From Diabrotica undecimpunctata (lineage: Eukaryota > Arthropoda > Insecta > Coleoptera > Chrysomelidae), in assembly GCF_040954645.1 (NCBI RefSeq), contig NC_092807.1, positions 50,352,991 through 50,416,990 on the forward strand: a stretch of DNA of 64,000 bases, given 5' to 3'. Each line of letters opens with the position of its first letter. Within the stretch, counting starts at the first letter, position 1. A program made the translations under genes and the position numbers. This document shows positions 10,765-22,261 of this stretch, piece by piece. The notes below the pieces were generated by a model. The model ran no database searches, was not told the DNA's origin, and worked only from the letters and a program-made list of their open reading frames with translations.

Positions 10765-10930
10765 ATATGTTTAAGAAGCTTGAAGGAATCAATATCGCTG
10801 ATGAAAAATTAAGCCACATACGCTTCGTTAACGATATCCTGCTAATATCAGAGTCTAAAAGAAGCCTAATAGTTGTCAAGTATATTAAACTCTGTGTCAA
10901 CCAAGGTAGGTTGAAAAATTAATGTTTAAA
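10765..10930 (+). mobile_element. LINE RT palm fragment
   Basis: The plus frame reads MFKKLEGINIADEKLSHIRF, VNDILLISE, then KYIKLCVNQGRLK. This corresponds to the LxHLRFADDIVLIS region of RTE-like reverse transcriptases, with the catalytic ADD changed to VND. It is a short, dead fragment. Confidence 0.6.
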
Positions 10931-11328
10931 AGATCCAGTATATGATAAACTCCAGATACAAAATTGATCTAAAGGAAAATTATTAAGAGAGAAGTATATC
11001 TTAAAGTGCTACGAGCTATTCTTTCCGCTAACAAAATAACTAATAAAATTGTTGGTAGATTCACAACTGTAGAATTTATACATTTTAATACTATATTTGG
11101 CTATATACTAACTTGGGACTTAAATTACAGTTTTAATAAAAGTGGGGTTGGTATCTCAGAATAAAGATTAAACTCTTACCAATCTATCGATATCCGTATT
11201 TACCCCTGAAACTGTTGTTCAATATAGATAATATAAATTGTATTTGACAGCAACGGATTTAGCCGAGAATACATCGAAAATATTTATTATATTACAATAA
11301 TATACAGTAATACTTTTTAATTATATAT
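10931..11328. other. Non-genic AT-rich sequence
   Basis: Nothing recognisable before the (TA)n array. Confidence 0.35.
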
Positions 11329-11329
11329 A

Positions 11330-11394
<65 letters not shown>
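11329..11394. repeat. (TA)n array, left of a PLE palindrome
   Basis: Slightly impure TA array that directly abuts the palindromic PLE fragment at 11395. A matching array lies on the other side (11891-11938), so the element appears inserted into a TA microsatellite. Confidence 0.95.
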
Positions 11395-11398
<4 letters not shown>

Positions 11399-11888
11399 AA
11401 CACAGTTTATTAGGGCTGCAGTCAGTAGGTTTGGCCGGGATGTTATAGAAACACTCTGTTGACTTTTGGTCGAGCTTTCGGAATTCTTTTATACCTTCTT
11501 CAAGACACTGTAATTAGAAGAAAGTGTAAATATTTACAACATATCTCAAATTGTCATGACAACTTACTAGTCGTTGAGATTATTTGTGTAAAGCTACGAC
11601 ACTCAACATTAAAAAATGTTTTTAAAATTTTTTTTTTAATGTTGAGTGTCGTAGGTTTACACAAATAATCTCAACGACTAGTAAGTTGTAATGACAATTT
11701 GAGATATGTTGTAAATATTTACACTTTCTTCTAATTACAGTGTCTTAAAGAAGGAATAAAAGAATTCCGAAAGCTCGACCAAAAGTAAAAAGAGTGTTTC
11801 TATAACATCCCGGCCAAACCTACTGACTGCAACCCTAATAAAACTGTGTTGTTTGTTTATATCGACAGTCAATAATATCCAGTATTTG

Positions 11889-11890
<2 letters not shown>
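11395..11890. mobile_element. Penelope-like 3' end as a palindrome
   Basis: Arms at 11395-11613 and 11636-11854 are reverse complements of each other around an A/T-rich 22-bp centre. The sequence is the same family as the 711-bp arms at 23259-25642, sharing AACAACACAGTTTATTAGGG, TTGGCCGGGATGTTA and CTAGTCGTTGAGATTATTT. The right arm continues 36 bp further (CGACAGTCAATAATATCCAG) into (TA)n, as it does at 25643-25677, so this is the true 3' end. No coding sequence is left. Both 3' ends face outward. Confidence 0.75.

Positions 11891-11938
<48 letters not shown>
11891..11938. repeat. (TA)n array, right of a PLE palindrome
   Basis: A run of 24 AT dinucleotides immediately after the PLE 3' end. 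Confidence 0.97.
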
Positions 11939-11941
<3 letters not shown>

Positions 11942-11989
11942 AATGAACATTTAAAAGAACTTTCAAATGATATGTAGCAACACCTAAAT

Positions 11990-13590
11990 TTCGATTTAAA
12001 AATTATCATGAAAGTCTAGCCAAACTATTCCAGAACTGCATTAATGGACAAGAAATCCTAGACGAGTGGCAGACATCCTACATAAACTATACATAAGAAA
12101 AAGCAGAAGTGATGAATGTGATAACTATAGGGGCACTGCTGTTACAAACTGGGTTAAAAGAAAATATTATGGAAAACTGATAAAGAATAGAAAACGAATA
12201 TTTAGATATTAAACTCAAATTGTAGTTGTAAATATAGAGTAAGTATTTCTTTGTAATTTGTTAGAATATATAAAAAAAAAATAAAAAAAAAAGGAACTTG
12301 GATAGTACACCGTAAAGTAGCTATTGAATTAAGTTGATAGCTGTAGACGAGTTTGCTGTGGAACTCTGAGGACCTCATCACCTATTTTATATATAAATAA
12401 CTAAAAAGCACCTAATAGAAAACAAAAACTAGAAACAAATTACCAAAAAAAAAGACTATGTATTAGAGATCAATACTACTTAGTAATAGACTTAGGATAA
12501 GATTGTATAAGAAACAATGACTAATGAAAAAATGAGTAAAAATTGTAAGATTGACGAATGGATTTAGTGTCCGCAGTCATATAAACTCAAACAAACAACA
12601 ACAACAAAGATGTGAAAACTGAAGTTGGATTCAGAGTAGTATAATCAACAGTTAATCACCTGTTCTACATTACACAACATATGGAAAAGAAAATGGTCGT
12701 CAACCAAGGGATACATCTATAATATGTAGATGTAGACCTACTAAAAGTTTATGACAGCATACTCCAAAATAGACTATGGGAAGCATTGGAAAAAACCACC
12801 TTAAGTATAACTTAATAAAAGCGATAAAACAACTGTATGGTGAATTCAAAGCAAGAGTAAATACTAGAAATTCCGTACCGAATGGTCTATCATCCGTCAC
12901 CATCCGTATTTAAAATATATTTGGAACAAACCTTCAAAAATTTTCAATGCATATGCAAAACATGGGAGAGCGATTAATACAATAATGGGATAGTAATACC
13001 AATACAAAATATACAATCTCATTTGCAGATGACTAACTTGTAATTTCACAAGATTATGAGGTTATGGAATTATAATGAGGAAAACAACCAAGGAAGAAAA
13101 GCAGTCACCTGCTCAAAGATATTCTTTGGGATCAATCGATTTCAAATAGCAATAAACACAAAATATAGAACACAATCGTCAGAAGCGAAGGCAGTAGCGC
13201 AATTTGATCGCTAAAATAAAGGCATAAGGGACAACTCGAGGTAACAGAAATAAATTTCTAGAAAAATGCAGCAGGAAAATCTAGATTAGATAAAGTAACT
13301 AACAAAAAATATGAAGAAAAAATCGTGATGATACAACTCACAATAATAGTAGATGGTATAGTAACTTATTAACTTAGATGATACGGAGATGTTCAAAGAA
13401 TGAACAAAAATTGACTTTCCAAGCAGATCGTAATGTGGACTCCACACGGAAGAAGAAAAAGGGGAGCACCTCGTTTGAGCTGAAGAGAAGGCATTAACCG
13501 GGAAATAAAAGATCGAGAACCAGAAGAAACTCTTTGGACCGGATCAAGATAGATGGCGACTAGGTATCGGAAGACGTAGGATAACGTTGT
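11990..13590 (+). mobile_element. Degraded LINE, interrupted by a ~400-bp insertion
   Basis: Plus-strand fragments in order: ESLAKLFQNCI and EWQTSY at about 12010-12080, EVGFRVV and VNHLFYITQHMEKKM at about 12625-12690, a decayed palm (DSILQNRLWEALEK) near 12760, IKAIKQLYGEFKARVN near 12820, and the C-terminal YGDVQRMNKN, WTPHGRRKRGAPRLS and REPEETLW blocks at about 13385-13550. This is the usual order of RTE-like LINEs ending in a GRRKRG-type basic motif. Stops are frequent. About 12213-12608 does not belong and splits the fingers from the rest. Confidence 0.7.
12213..12608. mobile_element. Unidentified ~395-bp insertion with (CAA)n tail
   Basis: It separates two adjacent blocks of the surrounding LINE (…ENEYLDI and EVGFR…) and ends in CAAACAACAACAACAAAG. 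It contains A-rich runs but no recognised frame. It may be a short non-autonomous element. Target duplications could not be defined. Confidence 0.4.
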
Positions 13591-15010
13591 AAGTAGATTT
13601 ATATATAATCTATTAAAATTTGTAACATTGAAGACTTCTCATTAAAAAAATCAAACGTGTATGCTTTTTGTGTAAGATATTTTGAAAAGTTTATAAACTT
13701 ACCACTTAGAAGAAATATTGTACGAACCTGAAAATAAAAAAGCAAATGTTATTATAAGAAAATCCACTAAGTACATATTATATATGTTACAGTTAAAACG
13801 CGAATATCGGATAGTACTAGAATTACCCGGATAGAGTTAGAATTAATTATCCAAGCATAGTGGATAAAGCTTCATATTTGTGAATATTTCATTATATTCT
13901 GGATTTATCTGGCTAATACTATATTATCCTGTTCAAATAAATAACCTTTTCTAATTTGGAGTAAAAACGAATGTGATTTTTATGGCTGTTATATCAAGTT
14001 CTTAATGCTTAGTTATATCTTTTGATCAATAATTCTGTAGTAGATTCTTAATAAACGAAAGAAAGCAAATAAAATGTACACGTAAGTAGTGTTATTTATA
14101 CCAAAGGACTGCTTTATCCATTTGATACTGGATATATCTAGAATAACTCGGATAAGTCAAGATATCAAGAAGTTATCAATCTGCTTTGCTTTCTATCCAG
14201 CAAATTTGAATAATACGCAAAGTATCCGGGTAAAACTAGTTTTACCCAATGTCGGGGTTTACCCATAACATTTATATACTACAGTTACTAAACACAATTC
14301 TAGAGATAGTTTTATACATATCTATTACAAAAAATTTCATAAATGTTGTGACCAATGAGTTTTTTCTGAAATATAGTTCATGCGATGTATATTAGGTATA
14401 GAATCATAGAGAAATCTTAGATATTGTGTAAAAATGGTTAAAATACTACAAAAGATATATTCAGCTTATTCTCCTTAAAACTATACTTAGTAGCAAGATA
14501 AAAAGGAAATTTTGCTCCGAGACACGTGGTACGGTAGTCCCTTAAATGTTTTCCGATAAATTTTAATGTTTTCAGATAACACTGCAAAGATTTTTGATGT
14601 CTAAAAACAAAACTGTTTTTCTACTGTATTTTTGGGCGCTGAATCCAAATCCGTTGAGTTTTTTTTTCCTATCACGTATAGCTTTTTTTGCTAAACAGAT
14701 TGCATAAATGCCGAATTGACCGAAGGTTTGATCATCGAGTAATGAAATTGTTGTAACTTGTTTAGAAATGTAAATGTAGATGAGTGTAAAAAGTAATTAT
14801 TTCAAAGTAATGATAAAGTACTTACTCGGCGACAAAGTTTATCTGGATATATTTGGCAACCCTACTAATTATGACGGAAAGTATTCGTATACTGATGATA
14901 AGCTTAGTCGACACTGAAGGTACAGAAAGCGTGTCAGTTGTCACGTTTTAATTCTACTGTCGTGTTGTATGAAAAGATAAATTTTTTTTTATTATTTGTT
15001 CTAAAATGAA
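13591..15010. other. Non-genic AT-rich sequence
   Basis: No gene or transposon domain is recognised. Variants of an ATCCGG/ATCCGAGT-like word recur at 13800-14250 without a regular period. Confidence 0.35.
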
Positions 15011-15019
15011 TCAAATGTG

Positions 15020-15690
15020 TTTTGTTATATTTGTGATTGTAAAACAGAGCCAACATATTACCGAATTTGTAGAAAATGTGTACTTTTCATATGTTGTACT
15101 GTTTGTCGAACTTGTGTCGATGCATTGCGACTTGGTTAACAGGTAAAAAGAAAGCAATATCCTTTGGAATACCGATGGTCCGGAGAGAACCATCAAATCA
15201 TGTGGATGATGGTTAGTTACTTTTGTCTGAATAATATATGTGGCTACTCAGTTAAGAACAAGAAATCAATTGTTTATCCTAACTTACCTTCTGGTATTAG
15301 ACTAGTAGCACATACTATGGTAGCCCAGTCTGGATACTGGACTTATTGGGCACACACAAAACGTACTAAAAATGACGAAAGAAAAGTGTCCAACGCTACT
15401 TCGTAAACAAAGCGGCTTCACCATAACGAAGTAACAACTGAGAGTACCTCTTTCTCCAAGATAAAAGGGTTTGCAAGGGGTGGTGAAGTGCTTGGAGATT
15501 GAAGGTGACTGTACTACAGCACGCGACCTTGAGAGAATACTTCGGGGTACTGGACTATTGGGCAGAGTTTATTTCACTCCTAGATGTATGGGTTCGCAAT
15601 AATTCTTGATAAGGCTGCGTTGCATGTATATCTACGAAGTCTATTGCTATTTTTGTTAGTCTCTAGGACTCGTATAATGGTAAATGCCCA
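15020..15690 (+). pseudogene. Broken copy of a dispersed arthropod hypothetical protein
   Basis: A cysteine-rich start (FCYICDCKTEPTYYRIC at about 15022-15080) is followed by SKKKAISFGIPMV-like residues, REPSNHVDD near 15200 and, after frameshifts, GYSVKNKKSIVYPNLPSGIR at about 15245-15300. From memory, the KAxxFGIPMxWREPxNHxDDCYFC and SAIRPVPH spelling belongs to an uncharacterised protein family present in many copies in insects and other invertebrates. Several stops and at least two frameshifts break it. The function is unknown, and its multicopy nature suggests spread with a mobile element. Confidence 0.5.
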
Positions 15691-15799
15691 AAAAATGATT
15701 AAAAATATTAAATAAAATTTATGAGTTACAGCTACTCACTAATTGCAACATTGTCATACAAGAACAACCGATGATATTGTTATGAAGTTTTGGGGACTT

Positions 15800-16900
15800 T
15801 TGATCTTCCTAAATCAACACTATATTTTCCAGAAACAACTACTTTATTATTCATTTACTATTCTAGTAGACAATTTTCTTGGAACACTTCATTATTAGAC
15901 TCGAAACTTACTTGGAACCAGCAATTAAAAAAAAATAACAATCAGTGCAGTTACAATACTTATGAGGGTCAGGCGTATGTATGGGAAGAAATGGAGATTA
16001 AAACTGAACATGGTGCACTGTATGGAGAAATGTATGGAGAAACAAGATACTATAACCAAAAATACACTCCAAAAATCCAATAACTAGCAAAAGCTTTCCC
16101 TTGGGGAGGAACTACACCATTTTTAAAGTGGATATATATGAGATACTGCAACGCGCAAAAATAAATCATGAGAAAGCTCTGGAAAAAGAGCAGAACCATA
16201 TATTTTATGAGAGTCAAGCGGCACTGAAGTCACTGGCGTGTCAGATAGTGGCGTCTAGACTGGTGTGGGACTGCATCAAAGAACTGAATGAACTGGGAGA
16301 CCGGAACAAGATTGAGCTTGTTTGGGTACCAGAACATTAAGGCGTCAAAGGCAACGAAAAAGCTGCTTAACTTGCAAAAAGAGCATCGAGCAAATCAAAC
16401 GAACCGGCTGTAACTCTGGGAATACCAAAGGCTGTTGTTCGCAGGGCTATAAAGAACTGGATCAAAGAGAGTTTAAAGCGATATTGGGAGAGAATCCCAA
16501 AATAAACACATGGAAAAATCTTCATTGGTGGACCATGTAGAAAAAGAAAAGAGGAACTGCTTTATATTGGCAGGAACAAACTGAAAAAGTAACAGGAATG
16601 TTTAATGCACCAATAAGTGAATTCCTGAATAAAATAGCCATTTACAATAGAGACCTTAACTGCAGACTCTGTGATAAGGAACTAGAAACTGTAAAACATG
16701 TATTATGCGACTGCGAGACGCTGGACCATAAAAGACAAAAACTGTATGGGCAACCAAGAGGAGACCCTGGTGTATTTAGAACACACCAATCAAAAGACCT
16801 GTACAAACTTCCACAGAGTACAAAAATTCTAGAATGGGTGTAGGAAACAACAATGACCACCAAACACAATAAGCTTTAGCTCCAGTGATAACAGAGATCA
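15800..16900 (+). mobile_element. LINE with RNase H domain, 3' part
   Basis: Fragments in order: LGVILDSKLTWNQQL-like and MYGKKWRLKPNMVH-like blocks at about 15885-16020 across frames, ESQAALKSLA and ELVWVPEHxGVKGNEKAA at about 16210-16370 (the RNase H core with its VPGHxGVxGNExAD motif decayed), AIKNWIKESLKRYW at about 16445, and the C-terminal CRLCDKELETVKHVLCDC zinc-like motif at about 16660-16715. RNase H plus a C-terminal CCHC-like motif is typical of I-like and related LINEs. Stops and one or two frameshifts make it dead. Confidence 0.75.
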
Positions 16901-18804
16901 GAGATCAGACGGGCCCAGGGAGAAAAAAATACATATATATTTAATGCACTTTATTGTGATCCCATTTAAAATAATATATATTAAAAATACTGTATGCTCA
17001 GCAATTCTACTATTTTACAGAAATGTAGGATCTTCAAATTAACAAATATATATGAAAGATAACAGTTAAATTTTCATATTTATTAAAGTCCTGTCAGTAA
17101 CATAATACAAAAATGCTGAAAAGTATTTTATTTTGAACACTTCTAACTTTTATCAAATATCTGGTTTGGAATAAACCACAATTATTAAATAAAAGCTTTA
17201 CTGACATTTAGGACTCCAGATCAGATCCAATTTTCAAAATAAACTTTTTTAATTAAAGAAATATTGTGTTTTGTTAATTTAGAAAGATCCAAGTTTTCAA
17301 TATATTGAATACAATTTGGGTTAATTCAAGAAGGATGATATTAGTTAAAACATTTTCAGAGAAACATAATCAGATTCTTATTTTTTAAAAGTATATACTA
17401 GTAGGTATTGAAAAACTCAAAGTTGCGAGTCAAAGAATTTTATGATTCAACAGACTCTTCTCCTAATTGGATACATTTATACAAACCTACAATGACCCTA
17501 GACCTTTAAAACATTTTTTTCTTCTTCTCTTCTCTGTCTTGCTGTGCAAAATAGACCTACACAGCTTCTATCAACTCTTCGCTGGAAGAACATTTACGAG
17601 CCAGATTTCATGAATAGATAATTGGGTTATCGAGTAGTTCGAACCACAGTTTTTCAATTTTCACAATTTCAGTAGACATTTTTTTTGAGACAGCGGGAAA
17701 GGCATATGAATAGATTCTGGGCTATAGATAGATAAATAGATACTTTTTTCAAATTTTACTGCGCAATAAGTCTATTTTATTTGTTTCTCTTAGCTCACTT
17801 ATTTTTCGCGTGTCCTAACAAATTTCACTATCTACCCTTGAAGTTCGAAGAAGTCAGCTTAAATTCTTGAAGAAAAAAGGGGCCAGTAATCATCTTTTAT
17901 TTTTGTGCTTCATTCCATTTCTTTTTTTGTAGTTATTGTAAGTTTCTGGTGTTTTTTTTATGCTCCACATGCTGCTGATATGTTAATTCCTAGTTTTTTC
18001 TGTCACATGGTTCTGTCGTCTTCTTCAAGAATGTAATTTGTTCTTTCAGTTCTTCCAGACTTTCAGTTTTTCGTATTTGCTATTTGCGATTTCTTGCGAT
18101 ATTAAATTAGTAAACCTTACAAAGAATCTCTGTCTCCGAATATTAAAGAAGTCTACTACATATACAGTTTGTAGAAAAACTATCAAGTGGCTAATATCTA
18201 ATATTAATTCGAGTTTCATATATTTTTTGGAGTTTTGGGCACTAATAAAACAGTAAAGCAAATAATGTTTAGCATAAAACTTTTATTTTGTGTCATTTAT
18301 ATTCCAGCGTTCAAGAAACAAACTCTGAAAAAGTTATCAAGCATATGTGTTAATATTCTCAATCGAGTGTTTCAATCTAATTAATGCCAAAGGGACTAAG
18401 CGCATAAGAAATATTTATCGAGTCTTGGAATATACCGATTTTAGTTGAAAATAGCCGCTCTAATGAGATCAAAACTCAAACTAAATCATTTAGATTATTT
18501 AATTATGCCTACGATCAGTAACCTTTACCAATTTAAAGCTATTACACATGAAAATATTCTAATGTGCCCTAATCCCTGTAAAGTATTAAATTATCTATAA
18601 CGAAATTGAACTGAATTAAACAGATTTCAACTCTTATGCCAACTGACTGGGATTTCACCAAACTAAATTTTTCAATGGTAAACCACAGTCGACTATAAAT
18701 AATAACAATCGAATGATATCGATTTCTACATTCAATAATACATCGTAACAGGCATTATATGCACAGGTTAATGTAGCGGAATCTGTACTTAAAACAGCAA
18801 AAAA

Positions 18805-18805
<1 letters not shown>
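16901..18805. other. Non-genic AT-rich sequence
   Basis: No supported gene. Around 17530-17620 the minus strand weakly resembles the end of a mariner transposase but is too short to claim. Confidence 0.35.

Positions 18806-18879
<74 letters not shown>
18806..18879. repeat. (TA)n microsatellite
   Basis: About 37 TA units, uninterrupted. Confidence 0.97.
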
Positions 18880-18882
<3 letters not shown>

Positions 18883-19079
18883 AGAAAATCGTATGTGGCA
18901 GTTCAAATTATCGTATTTTATAGTACGGATCATTGTACTTACTTATATTCCATTGAACAAAAAATTGACAAAGTAGAAAAAATATTCACTATTCAGTGAA
19001 TGTGAACTCAACTTCTTGCAGTTCATCATCAGCTTCTTTATTGTAAAATTGTGTTGCATTCATAGTTTTAATCATTATT

Positions 19080-19485
19080 TCCTTTTTTTTTTTAACAATG
19101 TATTCTATAAGTTAATGTGATGAGTTTAGGTCCTGTCCCTTGGTTCTGGCGTGATGTGGTCCCCTCCAGTGAGAGAATCACGGGTCTTCTGACAACTCGA
19201 TGTTATGGTATTGCGGAAATTAATGGATTGGAGTGTGTGTTCACTTTTTGAATGTATTGTAATTTCTTTTGCTGGTATACTTCTTTCACTGTTGAGATGT
19301 TGAGATCCTCATAGATTCTTTGGTTGGTTACGTACCAGGGTGCATCAACAATTGCTCTTATGATTTTTGATTGGCATCTTTCCATAATAGCAATATTAGA
19401 TTTACTACTACAGCCCCACAGCTCTATGCCATATGTCCATATTGGTTTGATAACTGTTTGTTGACAGTGTAAAATTGACACAACC
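19080..19485 (-). mobile_element. Jockey-type LINE 3' end with poly(A)
   Basis: The minus strand encodes, in one open frame, TVIKPIWTYGIELWGCSS, SNIAIMERCQSKIIRAIVD, APWYVTNQRIYEDL and STVKEVYQQ, the standard C-terminus of Jockey-clade polyproteins. It is followed by a 3' UTR and an A-run (read as T at 19081-19093). The 93-residue open frame has no internal stop, so this end is fairly well preserved. The 5' end is truncated near 19485. No target duplication was found. Confidence 0.85.
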
Positions 19486-19529
19486 CTTTTGACGATTTAA
19501 GAAACTGATTGGCATGAATTCATACTGCC

Positions 19530-20900
19530 ATACACAGGGTCGGTTACCAAATGGTTTCTGCAATTCTTCTTTATTAAATTACAAATCAAATCAGAGCATT
19601 AATATTAAAAAGGGAATCATTAAAACCTTATACGATAGGGCCAAAATTACTTGTTCTAACGAAAATTAGAGGAGAAACATTTTTTAACATCTGTTTTATT
19701 AAAAAATGATAATCCTTTATCGTTTACAAATGAGGAATTTTCAACAATTGAGCGAATAGAACAGAACAACTTAGACCGAGATCCTACAGCATACACAAGG
19801 AATAATAAGAGGAAAATGGTATACCATACATAAAAGAATTATCAGAAAACTTAAAAAGATAGAAAATAAATTCAAACACATTAAGATATATTTTATCCTA
19901 TATATATCCTATATTATAACTAAACCTAACAATGAAAAAGAAAGAACAAAGAATTTTATTTATAAAATACCTTGTGAATGCGAGAATTTTTATTTAGGTG
20001 AAACATCAAGACCAGTAAATGTTAGAATAAGTGAACATCAGTCTTATATTAAAAATCGAGAATTTGATAGATCTCAAATATGTAAACAAGCATGGGAAAT
20101 GAACATAGGGTTCAATGGAACGATTCAAGTATAGTCCTAAAAGAAACAGATGGTAAAAAGAGAAAAATCAAAGAAGCGGCTCCAATTATTCTAAATGAGA
20201 CCAATTGCGTCGCAAATTTCTCGTCAGAAAGCAGTAGGATCTGGTTACCCATATTAAAAGAGGAAGTTAATAAAAGGAAAATACCTCTATTAATAAGTCA
20301 TTAACATATCGAGCATACATAATTTATGTTTTTATATAACAGATTAATAACATAAACATGGTCAGAGTTTGGTATTTATTGAGAGTAAACTGAGTGTAAG
20401 ACCAAATACTTACCATGTCGGGAAAGTATTATGAGGTTTTTTCCATGGTTTTTCCTCATGATTTACTATGGATTCACTAACAGGAGAATTTTACGGCATG
20501 TGATTGTCTTTTTAAAGGCAAATCACATGCTATGATTTTTCTGACGGGAATTCTCGAGTTAAAGTTGATTTCATGTAATCGAATAAACTATTTTAAAATA
20601 AAGTCGTCTCAGGAACGCAACTCAGCAATATTGGCAATATCATTTTAAAGTCGTCAATATAAATAAGTCAAGTAAAATTAAATTATTAGATGAATTTTTC
20701 ACCAAGTAACAAGAAACAAAATTTGTTTAATATATTAATGTTTGTAATTTGAGAACGATTTCTGAAGTGGAAATTGAAACGTCAATAAACTTATTTTAAA
20801 CTTCAATTGTGGCTTATTCCCATTAAAATCGTAATTGCTTTAACATGCCACAAGAAAATAGCTTCAGAAAAATATTATTAAATTTACTTTTAAAAATTGT
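19530..20900 (+). mobile_element. Penelope-like element, RT C-terminus, GIY-YIG and 3' UTR
   Basis: Plus-strand blocks in order: KKGIIKTLYDRAKITCS near 19600, NDNPLSFTNEEFSTIERIEQ near 19710-19770, DPTAYTRNNKRKMVYHT near 19780, then FIYKIPCECENFYLGETSRP and VRISEHQSYIKNREFD at about 19955-20060. The last is a GIY-YIG-type endonuclease with Y and ET(S)R spacing. The C-terminal NEHRVQWNDSS, KRKIKEAAPI and ESSRIWLPILKEEVNKRKI follow at 20100-20300 in a shifted frame. Frameshifts are few. The 3' UTR runs to about 20900 and ends near ATTGTGGCTTATTCCCA. The RT fingers and palm are missing. Confidence 0.88.
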
Positions 20901-21460
20901 CTTTCACAACTTGCATTTGAACGAGGTAAAGTTAACACAGACAATGCAAAGTCGCTCAAATTAGCAAATAGTATATTTGTCTCACTTTAAAATATAATTC
21001 ATCCAGATTTTCGAATTCAATTGGAATATACTGATATTGTTGAAGTTTCCTCCATTCGTCATAGATCTTTGGCATTGTTTGTAGGTCTTGAGGATCACAA
21101 ATTCGGGGAAACAGACATTCTCGGTAAAATACTTTGGCAACTGTTAAAGCTACTTTTATTTAGAAGGTGTATCTTGCCCATGACTGGATCTGCAAAATCA
21201 TTTCTTTTTTATTTCCATACAAGCTGTAGTCAAGAAACGCATATGCATCTTTCGTAAAAATCCTGTTTTAATTAATCGCATCGCCTAAATCATTAATATT
21301 TTGCGTCAACCCAATTTCTAGATACATGTTGTTAACGTTGGCAAATTTTGTAATATCTTGAGGATCAATTGTTTCAACATTAGATTGTCCCATATACCGT
21401 AAGTTCATGTAAGTAAGCAATAGATCTTTATCCATTTCTATGATCTATCTTTCTATCTTT
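20901..21460. other. Non-genic sequence
   Basis: The 78-residue frame at 21021-21257 is not recognised. No other signal was found. Confidence 0.35.
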
Positions 21461-21464
21461 ATAC

Positions 21465-22260
21465 ATGTGCAAATTTGTAATTACTGTCATAAAAGAAAGA
21501 AGTACGCATGCAAAACAAGCCATCTCTGTGCTTAATAGTATCTTTTGGGACCAGAACATTTCAGAAGGAAATAGTATAATAACATACGCAAGAACAGAAC
21601 AGATAATTACAGCTACAGAGATGGATTTCTATACACTTCGAATATCTACTCCGAATTTATTTTCAAAGAAGCCTTAGCTGAAGATGCTGGCATTAAAATA
21701 ATGGAAATTAGTGTCAACAATCTCAGATACGCAGTCGACACGATTTTAGTTACATCCAATGAAAAATAGTTGCAAATGCTTATAAACAGGGTCACTGAAA
21801 CATGTGTTTCATAAATATATTACATTAAACCTTAAAATACGCTGTTACATATTCTCCATATTGCTGTATGCCATGTAGAGCTGAACTCTTACAGGAACAA
21901 ATGAAATAGTTTTAAACCGAATGAAAACGAGCACAGAAACAACAAAAACAATAAAAATTCGAAAGTTACAATATTTCGTCCATGTAATAAGACATCCAAA
22001 GGTATAACCTTCTACACCTCATAATACAGGGCACGATCACCAGATCTTGCCCTGTATTATGGGAAGAAGAGGCCAAAGAATATCCTGGAAATCTCCAAGA
22101 GTGGTATCAAAAGACAATCGCTAATCCTTTTCGAGTTGCCCTAAATAAAGTTATTATTGCAAATATGATCGCCAACGTTCGGTAATCTGACAGGGTACTA
22201 AAAGAAGATGGATTTCTGGAAAAGAGCAGCAGAAAGATCGAGAATAGAGAAGGTGACAAA
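21465..22260 (+). mobile_element. LINE C-terminal fragment split by another LINE
   Basis: 21465-21630 reads AKQAISVLNSIFWDQNIS, then IITATEMDF. The same protein resumes at 22209 as MDFWKRAAERSRIEKVTNE. Together these form the RxAIxxLNSILWDK…ATEMDFWRRAAGRSRxEKVTNE region of a LINE. The interruption (21631-22205) is flanked by an exact 12-bp repeat, AGATGGATTTCT, at 21619-21630 and 22206-22217. Confidence 0.8.
21631..22205 (+). mobile_element. GAA-tailed LINE nested in another LINE
   Basis: Translation across frameshifts gives LFSKKP, LAEDAGIKIMEISVNNLRYA (the palm, with ADD decayed to VDT), then after an internal deletion RCYIFSILLYAM, IKIRKLQYFVHVIRHP, a GRRGQRISW-like block and the C-terminal IANVR, followed by a short GAAG tail. 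This matches the family at 44119-45257. An exact 12-bp target duplication brackets it. Confidence 0.82.
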
Positions 22261-22261
22261 C

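Noticed and set aside
14892..14920. CTGATGA motif suggestive of another hammerhead
   Set aside because: There is no GAAA after a hairpin and no stem I. The same applies to isolated CTGATGA words near 10797, 19028, 54678, 61085 and 31795.
17520..17650. Minus-strand resemblance to a mariner transposase C-terminus (SSSEELIEAV-like)
   Set aside because: Only about 30 residues with stops on both sides, no catalytic blocks and no terminal repeats.
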